Assembly: GCA_003646025.1 (NCBI GenBank)
Contig: QNDR01000007.1
Location: forward strand, 1-46,239
Source: Candidatus Fermentibacterota bacterium
GTDB lineage: Bacteria; Fermentibacterota; Fermentibacteria; Fermentibacterales; JCC-6
DNA: 46,239 bases
Reading direction: 5' to 3'
Shown: positions 8,020 to 16,053 of the stretch, piece after piece
Layout: each line of letters starts with the position of its first letter
Position numbering within the stretch: the first letter of the stretch is position 1
Translations under genes and position numbers: made by a program
Notes under the pieces: model-generated
Seen by the model: the letters and a program-made list of their open reading frames with translations, nothing else
What the model was told of the DNA's origin: nothing
Database searches by the model: none

Positions 8020-9363
8020 ATGAACAAGCCTATAATCAGCGGTTCCGGTATACGGGGCATATTCGGTGACAGTTTCACTGTACAGGATGCATGCAGTTTT
8101 GCAGCGGCATTCGGGGAGCTTGTCGGGCCGGGAAGAGTTGTTGTTGGCAGAGATACCAGAAAGAGTGGTCCTGCAGTAGAAGCTGCAGTGTGTGCCGGTC
8201 TGCTCGGTGTGGGGTGTACACCTGTGCTTCTGGGTGTTGTAACAACGCCTACCGTCCAGCTTGAAGCGATGAAAGACGGGGTCTCCGGTGGTATTGCCGT
8301 GACCAGCAGCCACAATCCAGGCAACTGGAACGCTCTGAAACTTATTGGTTCCGACGGTGTTTTCCTCAGGGCAGAGGAGAGGAACAGGCTGACAGGCCTT
8401 CTTGCTGCAGAAAGAAAGTGGACAGATTACAGGGGGTGTTCCCGGACAGAGATTCTTGATGGCAGTACTGCGAGGCATGCAGAACTTGTGGCGGAGCTGC
8501 CGCTTGCAATAAAAACTGGAAGAAAACTCAAGGTCGTTCTTGATGTGACCGGAGCTACAGCAGCGTTGCTGGGTCCTGCGACTATGGAAGCCCTGGATGT
8601 TGAATGGGAAATGATATTTCCAGAGATGACTCCTGATGGTGACTTTCCAAGGATTGCGGAACCCAACACACAGAGCCTTACTATTCTAGCCGAAGAGGTT
8701 GTTGCAAGAAATGCTGATGTGGGTTTTGGTTTTGATCCGGATGGAGACAGACTTGCTCTGGTTGACAACACCGGCAGATTGATTGGTGAGGAGTACACTG
8801 TGGCAATGGCTCTGGATTATGTTCTGGCACACCAGCCTGGACCTGCTGTTGTTAACCTGTCTACTTCCAGGCTCTCGGAAGATGCTGCCGAAAAACACGG
8901 CTGTAATGTGTTCAGAAGTCCGGTTGGTGAGGTAAATGTTGTAGAGGAAATGGACAGAAGAGGAGCTGATATCGGGGGAGAAGGGAACGGAGGAGTTATT
9001 CACAGAGACTGCCATCTGGGCAGGGACAGTGCAGTTGCAATGACCTACGTGATCTCCTATCTCAGAGAGCATCCTGAAACCACCGTTTCCCAGTGGGCAG
9101 ACAGCTTTCCGGAGTATATCAACATCAAAAGAAAAGTGGAATACACCGGAGATTTCAGCAGGATGGCCGTTCTTCTTGAACAGTACCTGGGGCAACCGGA
9201 TGATACATCCGATGGACTGTGGTGGCGACGGGAAGGCGGTTGGGTTCATATCAGACCGTCCGGTACGGAACCTGTTGTAAGGTTTATTGCAGAGAATACT
9301 GCGCAGGAAATCCTGGACGATGATTATGCTCTGTTCAGAAAGGTACTTAAATGTGTGGAATAG
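8020..9363 (+). CDS. glmM: Phosphoglucosamine mutase / phosphomannomutase family
   Basis: Alpha-D-phosphohexomutase of 447 residues. All four family signatures are present: the phosphoserine loop VTSSHNPGN (Ser97), the metal loop DPDGDR (239-244), the sugar-binding GGEGNGG (319-325) and the phosphate-binding RPSGTEP (412-418). The gene overlaps glmS by 13 bases, which favours glucosamine-6-phosphate to glucosamine-1-phosphate conversion for peptidoglycan and LPS precursors. A phosphomannomutase or phosphoglucomutase role cannot be excluded by motifs alone. ATG start with AAAGGTG upstream. Confidence 0.88.
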   Translation: MNKPIISGSGIRGIFGDSFTVQDACSFAAAFGELVGPGRVVVGRDTRKSGPAVEAAVCAGLLGVGCTPVLLGVVTTPTVQLEAMKDGVSGGIAVTSSHNPGNWNALKLIGSDGVFLRAEERNRLTGLLAAERKWTDYRGCSRTEILDGSTARHAELVAELPLAIKTGRKLKVVLDVTGATAALLGPATMEALDVEWEMIFPEMTPDGDFPRIAEPNTQSLTILAEEVVARNADVGFGFDPDGDRLALVDNTGRLIGEEYTVAMALDYVLAHQPGPAVVNLSTSRLSEDAAEKHGCNVFRSPVGEVNVVEEMDRRGADIGGEGNGGVIHRDCHLGRDSAVAMTYVISYLREHPETTVSQWADSFPEYINIKRKVEYTGDFSRMAVLLEQYLGQPDDTSDGLWWRREGGWVHIRPSGTEPVVRFIAENTAQEILDDDYALFRKVLKCVE

Positions 9364-11186
9364 TTGGATATGTGGGGAAGGGAAAAGCACTGGATGTTCT
9401 TCTGAGCGGGCTGAAAAGACTTGAGTACAGAGGTTATGATTCCGCCGGATATGCCCTGCAGATGAACAATGAGCTTGTTGTACGCAAGTGTACAGGAAGA
9501 GTTGCCGATCTTGAAGAGATGGATCCCGGGGAAGCTGCCGGTGCCTCTACGGGCATCGCCCACACCAGATGGGCCACCCATGGAGAGCCAACAACAGTGA
9601 ATGCCCACCCCCACAGTGATTTTTCCGGTAGAATTTCACTTGTTCACAACGGAATAATAGAGAACTACAAGTCTCTCCGAAAGAAACTTATAGAGCGCGG
9701 TCTTTCCTTTGAATCGGAAACAGATACGGAAGTGCTGGCAAAACTCATAGGCAGTGAAGTTGACACAGGCAAGGATCTTTTCAACGCAGTGAAAGATGCT
9801 CTTGTCCAGGTAAGGGGAACCTACGGAATTGCGGTGATCAGTGCGGATCAGCCGTCTACTGTGGTGGCTGCGAGATATGGAAGCCCTCTGGTTGTAGGCA
9901 TCGGTGAGGGCGAGAACATCATAGCCAGTGATGTAGCCGCCATTGTGGCACACACCAGAAGCGTTATTTACCTTGAAGAGGGAGAGATTGTCGAAATTAC
10001 AAGTGGCGGTATTTCTTCCAACTCATCTGATCCCAGAATGACCAGAGACAGAATACAGCATGTGGACTGGGATCTGGCCGAGATTGAAAAGGACGGATAT
10101 CCCCACTACATGCTGAAGGAAATCAACTCCCAGCCTGAATCGCTGCGAAATGCTTTCAGAGGCAGAATTGATCTCGTGAACGGTACAGCCAGGCTTGGCG
10201 GGATTGAAATGTCCGAGAGCGACATGCGTGGTGTGAAGAGAATTGTCATAACCGCATGTGGAACTTCCTGGCATTCCGGACTCATCGGTAAATACATCAT
10301 TGAGAAACTGGCCAGAATACCGGTTGATGTTGAATACGCCAGTGAATTCAGATACAGAGATCCTGTTCTGGAAGACGGTACCGTGATGTTTGTTATCAGT
10401 CAGAGTGGAGAAACAGCTGATACTCTGGCGGCACTTCGTCTTGCAAAAGAACGGGGAATCAGAACTCTGGGTATTGTAAATGTGGTTGGTTCAACTATTG
10501 CCAGGGAGACAGACAGTGGTGTGTACATCCACGCCGGTCCGGAGATCGGGGTTGCCTCTACAAAGGCCTTCACTGGTCAGACCATGATCCTCTCTCTTAT
10601 TGCTCTGGCCTTTGGAAGAGCCAAGGGCAACCTTACAAGAGAAGACGGTATAGAGCTTTGCCGCGGAATAATGGAAATTCCCGAGAAAGTTGAAACCATT
10701 CTCAAAGGCTGTGATTCCATCATGGAAATAGCCAGGCAGTTTACCTACACAAGCAATTTTCTATACCTGGGTCGCGGAGTTAACTATCCAGTGGCCCTTG
10801 AAGGCGCTCTGAAGCTGAAGGAGATCAGTTACATACATGCCGAAGGGTATCCGGCGGCAGAGATGAAACACGGTCCTATAGCGTTGATAGATGATATGAT
10901 GCCTGTTGCGGTTATTGCAGTAAAAGATGCTGCCTACGAGAAGGTCATGTCCAATATCCATGAAGTGAAGGCACGGAAGGGGAGGGTTCTAGCTATTGCC
11001 ACAGAGGGAGACGCCGAGATCAGAACAGTTGCAGACTGGGTTCTTGAAATACCACCGCTCACAGACATTCTTGTTCCGCTTCTTTCTGTGATACCTCTTC
11101 AGCTTCTTTCGTATTATGTGGCTGTTTCCAGAGGATGTGATGTTGATAAGCCGAGAAACCTTGCGAAGAGTGTTACCGTGGAATAA
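9351..11186 (+). CDS. glmS: Glutamine--fructose-6-phosphate aminotransferase (isomerizing)
   Basis: Makes glucosamine-6-phosphate from fructose-6-phosphate and glutamine, the first step to UDP-GlcNAc. 611 residues, the normal length. The N-terminal glutaminase domain starts MCGIVGYVG with the nucleophile Cys2 exposed after Met removal. Two SIS domains follow, with TACGTSWHSG and VISQSGETADT in the first and EGALKLKEISYIHAEG in the second. The C-terminus is KPRNLAKSVTVE. It overlaps glmM upstream and the YihY-like gene downstream. No ribozyme-type (glmS riboswitch) leader can exist, because its start lies inside glmM. Confidence 0.97.
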   Translation: MCGIVGYVGKGKALDVLLSGLKRLEYRGYDSAGYALQMNNELVVRKCTGRVADLEEMDPGEAAGASTGIAHTRWATHGEPTTVNAHPHSDFSGRISLVHNGIIENYKSLRKKLIERGLSFESETDTEVLAKLIGSEVDTGKDLFNAVKDALVQVRGTYGIAVISADQPSTVVAARYGSPLVVGIGEGENIIASDVAAIVAHTRSVIYLEEGEIVEITSGGISSNSSDPRMTRDRIQHVDWDLAEIEKDGYPHYMLKEINSQPESLRNAFRGRIDLVNGTARLGGIEMSESDMRGVKRIVITACGTSWHSGLIGKYIIEKLARIPVDVEYASEFRYRDPVLEDGTVMFVISQSGETADTLAALRLAKERGIRTLGIVNVVGSTIARETDSGVYIHAGPEIGVASTKAFTGQTMILSLIALAFGRAKGNLTREDGIELCRGIMEIPEKVETILKGCDSIMEIARQFTYTSNFLYLGRGVNYPVALEGALKLKEISYIHAEGYPAAEMKHGPIALIDDMMPVAVIAVKDAAYEKVMSNIHEVKARKGRVLAIATEGDAEIRTVADWVLEIPPLTDILVPLLSVIPLQLLSYYVAVSRGCDVDKPRNLAKSVTVE

Positions 11187-12054
11187 GATTATCAGCGGGG
11201 CTAAACATTCGTTAAGAGTTACAGGAATGTTCTTCCACCGGTTCTACCTGGGGTGGGGGCGTGACAATGTTTACTTCGGTGCTGCTGCTGTGGCGTTCAA
11301 TGTGCTGGTTACCCTTATACCTCTCACAGTACTGATTTTTCACTTCAGTACCCTGGTCGTAATGGGTGATATTTCCTTCAGAGAAGAGTTCATGAACTGG
11401 CTCACAGGTTTGAATCCCTTCGTGCCGCAGAGTGTAATAGCTGATCTTGAAAAAGCCGTTCTAGGTGGCGGTTCCACCATAAGTATCATCGGTTTTGTCA
11501 CGCTTCTCTGGATGGTAAGCCGGTTGTTCGGAACCATTCGCACCGCTCTGGACAAAGTGTTTGAGGCTCCGGGCAGACACATCGTCTGGGGTAAACTGTA
11601 CGACTTTCTTCTGGCAGTACTGGTGGCTCTTTGCTTTCTTTTTGCCGCTGTTTTTACCATTGGGGCAAAGTTTGCCGCTGGCTCTGCTGCAGGAGAATAC
11701 CTTACATCGCTGCCACTGATCGGCCCTGGGCTAACAGGGCTTCTTGCCCGTATCCTGAGTCTTACTTTTACCTTTCTGGTTTTCTTTCTTCTCTACTGGG
11801 CAGCACCCAACAAAGCGATGCCAATGAAAATGTCGGCGCTCATGGCTCTGCTGGCCATGGTTCTGACAGGTGCAGGCACAGACATATACATGCGGGCTGT
11901 CAGCGCACCTGACTGGGGTATAGTGTACGGTTCATTCATAGGTATCATGGCCACACTTATCTGGCTTTACTGGCTGTGCGTAATTTTCATAGGATCTGCA
12001 GAGGTCGGATCTGTTATTCACCAGATGAGAGATCTGGCTAAACAGAAAACTTGA
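11140..12054 (+). CDS. YihY/UPF0761-family integral membrane protein
   Basis: About 304 residues of a multi-helix inner-membrane protein of the YihY (once 'ribonuclease BN') / virulence factor BrkB family. Family features are YFGAAAVAFNVLVTLIPL near the start, the FGTIRTALDKVFE segment, and about six hydrophobic helices ending IWLYWLCVIFIGSAEVG. Function in the family is not established. The start is uncertain. ATG at 11140 has AGAGG five bases upstream and is chosen; ATG at 11116 and GTG at 11170 are in frame. All lie inside the glmS end, so translation is coupled. The 3' end overlaps the convergent YchF-like gene by 17 bases. Confidence 0.82.
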   Translation: MLISRETLRRVLPWNKIISGAKHSLRVTGMFFHRFYLGWGRDNVYFGAAAVAFNVLVTLIPLTVLIFHFSTLVVMGDISFREEFMNWLTGLNPFVPQSVIADLEKAVLGGGSTISIIGFVTLLWMVSRLFGTIRTALDKVFEAPGRHIVWGKLYDFLLAVLVALCFLFAAVFTIGAKFAAGSAAGEYLTSLPLIGPGLTGLLARILSLTFTFLVFFLLYWAAPNKAMPMKMSALMALLAMVLTGAGTDIYMRAVSAPDWGIVYGSFIGIMATLIWLYWLCVIFIGSAEVGSVIHQMRDLAKQKT

Positions 12055-13027
12055 TCTCCAGGATGTCGCCATCCTGTATGACGTATTCTTTTCCGTGAAG
12101 GCCCATTGAACCTGTCTTTCTGAGCTCTGCTTCATCTGGTGTGGTTCTGAACAGGTCAAAAGGTATCACCTGTGCACGGATAAAGCCTCTCGCAAGGTCA
12201 GAGTGGATTGTACCGGCAGCTTCCAGGGCGGTGCTGCCGTTCTTCACCGGCCATGCCCTTACTTCATCTTTGCCCATGGTTAGGAAGCTGATGAGATCAA
12301 GAAGCGAATATGCTGCCGAAAGTACTCTTGTCTTTCCAGACTCTGTGAATCCCATTGATTCCAGAAACTCGCCCCTTTCCTCCTCAGGGAAATCACACAG
12401 TTCAAGCTCGAACCCGCTGTCTATTCCCAGAAATGCTCCTCCGTGTCTTGTGACAAGTTCACCTGCCGCTGTTTCATCACTGACACCTTTCCCGGCTCTG
12501 TTTGAAACAACCAGCAGCGGTTTCAGTGAAGCAAGTGAGAATGGTGAGAGAATGTCCAGTTCCTGCTCTGTAAACTCAACAAGTCTCAGAGGAATCTCAT
12601 TTTCAATAGAGTTCATGGCCCGTCTGAGAAGCTGAGCTTCAGCCAGTTTCCCTTTGCTCTCCTTCTGAAGCCTGGCAATGCGCTTCTCAATAATGCTCAA
12701 GTCGGAGATCATCAGTTCCGATTCATTCTGAAGAAAGGTCTCTTCCAGATTTCCCAGGGCATAGTTGTCAAGAATGTATGCCACAGCAGAGGACTCCTTT
12801 ATTCTGCCCATGTTTTTCGGGCTGAATGCCGGTGACGGTACATCAAAAAAGGTAACGGTAGCGGTAACTATACTTCTGGGATTCCAGTGTTCCGCCAGAA
12901 AGTCAATTCGTTCATCCGGTACATGTACAGTGAGTGGTTTTGAAGTATCAGCGCTGGGAGAGCCTGCAAGCGCCCTGAAAAGGGTAGAGCGACCGCAGCC
13001 CGGCTGCCCGGCAAGGGCGATTTTCAT
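12038..13027 (-). CDS. YchF/Obg-like protein with altered P-loop
   Basis: 329 residues resembling YchF (OLA1), the ATP-preferring Obg-family protein that binds ribosomes. The end is clearly YchF: a TGS domain with GKDEVRAWPVKNGSTA, ARGFIRAQVI and GKEYVIQDGDILEIKF. The N-terminal G domain is degenerate. The P-loop is GQPGCGRST, with Arg13 replacing the near-invariant Lys. The switch II DxxG has become DVPS and no NKxD/NMxE-type base-recognition motif is seen. It is about 35 residues shorter than YchF. It may be a nucleotide-independent or weakly binding paralogue, or the organism's divergent YchF. The ribosome-binding site AGGGGG lies in a hairpin arm. Confidence 0.82.
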   Translation of the reverse strand: MKIALAGQPGCGRSTLFRALAGSPSADTSKPLTVHVPDERIDFLAEHWNPRSIVTATVTFFDVPSPAFSPKNMGRIKESSAVAYILDNYALGNLEETFLQNESELMISDLSIIEKRIARLQKESKGKLAEAQLLRRAMNSIENEIPLRLVEFTEQELDILSPFSLASLKPLLVVSNRAGKGVSDETAAGELVTRHGGAFLGIDSGFELELCDFPEEERGEFLESMGFTESGKTRVLSAAYSLLDLISFLTMGKDEVRAWPVKNGSTALEAAGTIHSDLARGFIRAQVIPFDLFRTTPDEAELRKTGSMGLHGKEYVIQDGDILEIKFSV

Positions 13028-13032
13028 ATGGG

Positions 13033-13068
13033 TAACCCCCTGATTCGATTGTTGGCCTCAGGGGGTTA
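13033..13068 (-). promoter_or_regulatory. Hairpin covering the Shine-Dalgarno site of the YchF-like gene
   Basis: Perfect 11-base inverted repeat (TAACCCCCTGA / TCAGGGGGTTA) with a 14-base loop, between the SHOCT-like gene and the YchF-like gene. Read on the minus strand, the downstream arm carries AGGGGG, 8 bases before the YchF-like ATG. Folding would therefore hide the ribosome-binding site. No run of T follows on the minus strand, so it is not a classical terminator, although termination of the upstream cassette cannot be excluded. Confidence 0.6.
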
Positions 13069-13094
13069 ATCTACAAAAAGATAACTGCTGTGAC

Positions 13095-13499
13095 CTACTC
13101 GGTGAATACCCTTACAGTGTCACCATCAGTGCTGTCAACATTTACCTCCAGCTCGCGGAGAGCATCGATGAGTTCGTCTGTGGGCAGGTCTCTCAGCGTG
13201 GTAAGGTCGATTCCGTTCTCCTGCATTGTTGCCGCCGCCTCTGCCGGCATCAGAGCAGAAAGCTTGATTCCCGTTCTGATAAGGCTCATTGGAATCTTTA
13301 CATTGACTTTGTCTCCGTCTGTGCTGTTGACCACAACCCGCAGATACCGCGGAGATGTTGTGTTGCCGTCTGTTTTTCCTTCCGGTGTATCTGTGATGCT
13401 TTCAGAAGCGGTTACCTTCTCCAGAAGGGAGGAAGCCTCATCTGCTGTGATTTTACCTTCTGAAAGCATTTCCAGTATTTTCATTCTTGAATCGCTCAT
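13095..13499 (-). CDS. SHOCT-like domain protein
   Basis: 134 residues. The N-terminus MKILEMLSEGKITADEAS (from residue 6) is a SHOCT-like helix pair, as found at the N-terminus of LiaX/YvlB-type envelope-stress proteins. Two repeats, VVNSTDGDKVNVKIP and VNVDSTDGDTVRVF, flank a helical middle; the same NIDSKNGDRIFL motif ends the neighbouring membrane protein. No catalytic residues are recognised. ATG start with AAGGAG. It is the last gene of a three-gene cassette led by a DUF2089 regulator, suggesting envelope or membrane-stress functions by analogy only. Confidence 0.72.
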   Translation of the reverse strand: MSDSRMKILEMLSEGKITADEASSLLEKVTASESITDTPEGKTDGNTTSPRYLRVVVNSTDGDKVNVKIPMSLIRTGIKLSALMPAEAAATMQENGIDLTTLRDLPTDELIDALRELEVNVDSTDGDTVRVFTE

Positions 13500-13511
13500 T
13501 ACCGGTCTCCT

Positions 13512-13760
13512 TTACACAAATGACAGAAATATTCTGTCGCCGTTTTTGCTGTCAATGTTAACTGTAAGTCCGTGAAGACCAACGATGATCCACCAGGCCA
13601 GGTGTGCATTCTGCAGTATGTTTCCGTAACTTTTGTTGTGGAAAAACGGGCTGGCAATTATTGCGGCAGGAACCACCGGAAGCAGCATCAGCCAGACTGC
13701 AAACCATGGCAGAGGTATTGTGAATCTGCCGATCCTGAAAACAAGAAAGAACGCCGGCAT
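13512..13760 (-). CDS. Small membrane protein of the DUF2089/SHOCT cassette
   Basis: 82 residues with two hydrophobic segments: about residues 14-40 (IPLPWFAVWLMLLPVVPAAI) and about 52-65 (AHLAWWIIVGLHGL). The C-terminal tail VNIDSKNGDRIFL resembles the VNSTDGDKVNVKI repeats of the SHOCT-like protein encoded next. The ATG comes one base after the stop of the DUF2089 gene, which implies translational coupling. The function is unknown. Shared tail motifs suggest that the two products act together. Confidence 0.65.
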   Translation of the reverse strand: MPAFFLVFRIGRFTIPLPWFAVWLMLLPVVPAAIIASPFFHNKSYGNILQNAHLAWWIIVGLHGLTVNIDSKNGDRIFLSFV

Positions 13761-13761
13761 G

Positions 13762-14109
13762 TCACAGAACCTCCAGTGCTTCTGAAACAGTTATTTCTCC
13801 TTTGTCCAGTTTGTCTATTACAACAGACTGTGCCGGGTCCATCTTCATTCCCCTGTTAAGCTTCTCTACAAGTTTTTCAAGCCTTGCCCTGGCTGTGGGA
13901 TAACTTACCCCAAGAGCTTCCTGCAGTTTTTTTATAGATCCGAAGTTTCTGATGAAAGCAATGGCCAGAGCCTGGTCTGCAGTGTTGAGCCCGGCCAGAG
14001 CATCTGTTTCAAAATGACCTTCAACAGAAAGATCGCACGTGGTGCAGTGAAGTCTGACAGGTATCATCGGCTTTCCGCACGATGGGCATCTGATATCACC
14101 AATATTCAT
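13762..14109 (-). CDS. DUF2089 family zinc-ribbon/HTH putative regulator
   Basis: 115 residues from the ATG at 14109, which has GGAGG six bases upstream; an in-frame ATG at 14127 lies upstream of that site and is rejected. The N-terminus is a zinc ribbon with Cys8, Cys11, Cys22 and Cys25. A helix-turn-helix resembling sigma region 4 follows: IRNFGSIKKLQEALGVSYPT and ARARLEKLVEKL. The C-terminal helix DKLDKGEITVSEALEVL again resembles a SHOCT helix pair. Family members sit next to SHOCT-like genes and are thought to be transcription regulators. It is probably the controller of this cassette. Confidence 0.82.
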   Translation of the reverse strand: MNIGDIRCPSCGKPMIPVRLHCTTCDLSVEGHFETDALAGLNTADQALAIAFIRNFGSIKKLQEALGVSYPTARARLEKLVEKLNRGMKMDPAQSVVIDKLDKGEITVSEALEVL

Positions 14110-14134
14110 GTTGAACCTCCAATTCATTAAAACA

Positions 14135-14161
14135 AATATACCTAATATTTAATAATGTCAA
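14135..14161 (-). promoter_or_regulatory. Candidate promoter of the DUF2089 cassette
   Basis: On the minus strand a consensus TTGACA (14161-14156) is followed 15 bases later by TATATT (14140-14135); ATATTT at a spacing of 16 is an alternative. The spacer is very AT-rich. It lies about 25 bases upstream of the GGAGG Shine-Dalgarno and is the only strong promoter-like pair before the three-gene cassette. Confidence 0.5.
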
Positions 14162-14213
14162 GGTATGAGTTCAACAAAATTCGTAATTCGGTGAGTTGTT
14201 GAATTCAGTGGCA

Positions 14214-14243
14214 TTGACTCAGAGATGAAATTGTTGCTAATTA
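14214..14243 (+). promoter_or_regulatory. Candidate glgC promoter
   Basis: TTGACT at 14214-14219 is followed by TAATTA at 14238-14243 (18-base spacing; CTAATT at 17). Transcription would start near 14250, giving a leader of about 28 bases before the ATG at 14279. An inverted repeat TTCAACAA / TTGTTGAA (14170-14177, 14196-14203) lies just upstream and could be an operator. Confidence 0.4.
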
Positions 14244-14278
14244 GAACCTGCACTGCAACAGCAAAACGGGGGGTTGTT

Positions 14279-15541
14279 ATGGACATAGTCTCTGTTATTC
14301 TCGGCGGCGGCAGGGGGACCAGGCTTTTCCCGCTTACGCTTCACAGAAGCAAACCTGCCGTACCCATCGGCGGCAAATACAGACTGATTGACATTCCGGT
14401 GTCCAACTGTGTAAACAACGGCATAAAGAAGATTCTTGTTCTTACGCAGTACAACAGTGAGAGTCTTAACAGACATGTGGGGCAGACTTACAGGTTTGAC
14501 CGGTTCTCCGACGGATTTGTATCCATACTGGCTGCAGAGCAGACTCCTGAAAACACAGACTGGTTTCAGGGTACGGCTGACGCAGTTCGTCAGGGGCTTG
14601 TTCACATACTTTCCCAGTGTTCCGATATGGTTCTGATTCTGTCCGGTGATCAGCTTTACCGGATGGACTTCTCCAGTTTTGTAAGTGAGTTTAAGGCATC
14701 CAATGCGGACATCAGTATTGCGACCAAACCTGTAACTACCGAAGAGGCCCCCGGTCTGGGTATCATGCAGGTTGCCACAGATGGTGTTATAAAAGGATTT
14801 GTTGAAAAACCATCTCCTGAAAGATTGTCAGGTCTCACCAGTGATCAGAAAGGAGTAACCGAAGACCGTCCTTTCCTGGGCAGTATGGGAATATATCTTT
14901 TTAAGCCTGAAGTTCTCCGCAGAATTCTTATGGATGAAGACAGAGATAAGACAGATTTCGGAAAAGAAATCATCCCTGACGCAATTGAACGCTACAAGGT
15001 AACATCGTATCTGTTCGACGGTTACTGGTCTGACATAGGAACGATCAGCAGTTTTTTCAAGGCGAACATAGATATGGCCATGCCTGATCCGGAGTTTGAT
15101 ATGTACTCTAATTTTACACCTCTGTACACCAGGGCAAGGGCTCTGCCTGGAGCCAGAGTCAAAGACACTGTGCTTAACAATACCATCGTGTGCGGGGCAT
15201 CTGATATTGCAGGTGCGAAAATAGAAAACTCAATAATAGGGATAAGAAGTTACATAGGTTCCGGTACAACCATAAGCAACAGTATAAACATGGGAACCGA
15301 TTTCTGGAGGGGGCACGCGAGGGACTCCGGTGCAGTCAACGCCAGCTACCCTGCTCTTGGTATTGGTAGAAATTGTGTTATCAAAAACACAATACTGGAC
15401 AAAAATGTCAGATTGGGTAACGATGTTCGACTGGTTAACGAGGCTGAACTGGACTTCTTTGACGGGGACGGTATATACATCCGGGACGGTATCATAGTGG
15501 TACCAAAAGGAGTCAGTGTTCCAGATGGTACGGTGCTGTAA
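14279..15541 (+). CDS. glgC: Glucose-1-phosphate adenylyltransferase
   Basis: Makes ADP-glucose for glycogen synthesis. From the ATG at 14279 (behind GGGGGG) it has 420 residues. The nucleotidyltransferase domain shows [14 protein letters not shown] (7-20), [16 protein letters not shown] (25-40), QGTADAVRQ, the metal site [10 protein letters not shown] and FVEKPSPE. The C-terminal part has hexapeptide repeats of a left-handed beta-helix ([32 protein letters not shown]). An upstream in-frame ATG at 14225 lies within the promoter-like region and is rejected. No glycogen synthase or branching enzyme is nearby. The end is two bases from the convergent small gene. Confidence 0.94.
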   Translation: MDIVSVILGGGRGTRLFPLTLHRSKPAVPIGGKYRLIDIPVSNCVNNGIKKILVLTQYNSESLNRHVGQTYRFDRFSDGFVSILAAEQTPENTDWFQGTADAVRQGLVHILSQCSDMVLILSGDQLYRMDFSSFVSEFKASNADISIATKPVTTEEAPGLGIMQVATDGVIKGFVEKPSPERLSGLTSDQKGVTEDRPFLGSMGIYLFKPEVLRRILMDEDRDKTDFGKEIIPDAIERYKVTSYLFDGYWSDIGTISSFFKANIDMAMPDPEFDMYSNFTPLYTRARALPGARVKDTVLNNTIVCGASDIAGAKIENSIIGIRSYIGSGTTISNSINMGTDFWRGHARDSGAVNASYPALGIGRNCVIKNTILDKNVRLGNDVRLVNEAELDFFDGDGIYIRDGIIVVPKGVSVPDGTVL

Positions 15542-15543
15542 TG

Positions 15544-15840
15544 CTACTTTGAGATGACTTCAGCAAGTCGTCTGGCAAACTCTTTTTCATCCGGAATCTC
15601 GTCATAGTCCATGGCCACTGAAGACATTGCGTCTATGTAAGCTCTTATTATGGAGGCTTTTGTGATTCTCTGTTGCCTGTTATTCTTAGATCTGCTGGTT
15701 GAAACTGTTCTTACAATACGAGTTAGGGCTTCTTCCTGATCAGGTCTGACTGGAACGGTAAGTCGGACGGAAGCCACCGACTGTTCCTCTATGTCTTTGA
15801 TGCTGCTTACCAGGCCGGTGTTTCTTCCCATCTTGACCAT
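15544..15840 (-). CDS. Small ribbon-helix-helix-like DNA-binding protein (putative)
   Basis: 98 residues from the ATG at 15840 (AGGAGG six bases upstream). SVASVRLTVPV could form the beta-strand, and PDQEEALTRIVRTV and ITKASIIRAYIDAM the two helices of a CopG/Arc-type ribbon-helix-helix fold; a basic linker RSKNNRQQR sits between them. No toxin gene is adjacent, so an antitoxin role is unlikely. Its promoter lies back to back with that of the pilus operon starting at 16054, so control of that operon or of itself is an inference from position. The family is not recognised with certainty. Confidence 0.62.
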   Translation of the reverse strand: MVKMGRNTGLVSSIKDIEEQSVASVRLTVPVRPDQEEALTRIVRTVSTSRSKNNRQQRITKASIIRAYIDAMSSVAMDYDEIPDEKEFARRLAEVISK

Positions 15841-15860
15841 AATGTACCTCCTGTGAACCA

Positions 15861-15888
15861 AAGATACATTTTTCAGAACCTGTGTCAA
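15861..15888 (-). promoter_or_regulatory. Promoter of the ribbon-helix-helix-like gene
   Basis: On the minus strand TTGACA (15888-15883) and TATCTT (15866-15861) are separated by 16 bases. Transcription would start near 15854, leaving a leader of about 13 bases with the AGGAGG ribosome-binding site. Confidence 0.6.
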
Positions 15889-15925
15889 TAGAAATATGAA
15901 ATTCATCAGTTATGAAGTTGGGGTA

Positions 15926-15954
15926 TTGACGAGGGGTGCCTGTGTTAATAGGGT
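15926..15954 (+). promoter_or_regulatory. Candidate promoter of the pilus operon
   Basis: TTGACG (15926-15931) and TAGGGT (15949-15954) are 17 bases apart. The -10 is weak by E. coli standards, but the same TTGAC-N17-TAG..T form precedes the C25 protease and rpsD. The transcript would have a leader of about 90 bases before the PilM-PilN start. Confidence 0.35.
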
Positions 15955-16053
15955 AACAGCACAGTGAGGTAACAAGTCCCGGTTTTTATTGGGATTAGCG
16001 GATTCCGGAGGTGATCAGATGGTTGTTCGGAGTCGATTGCAGGGAGGGGAGAC

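Noticed and set aside
7846-8478. 210-codon minus-strand ORF across the tRNA and glmM start
   Set aside because: It reads through the antisense of the tRNA, giving the well-known artefact peptide RSRTDDLRITNALLYQLSH, and overlaps glmM.
14225-14278. Longer N-terminus for GlgC
   Set aside because: It lies in the promoter-like region and adds non-conserved residues; the ATG at 14279 has a strong Shine-Dalgarno and begins at the conserved domain.
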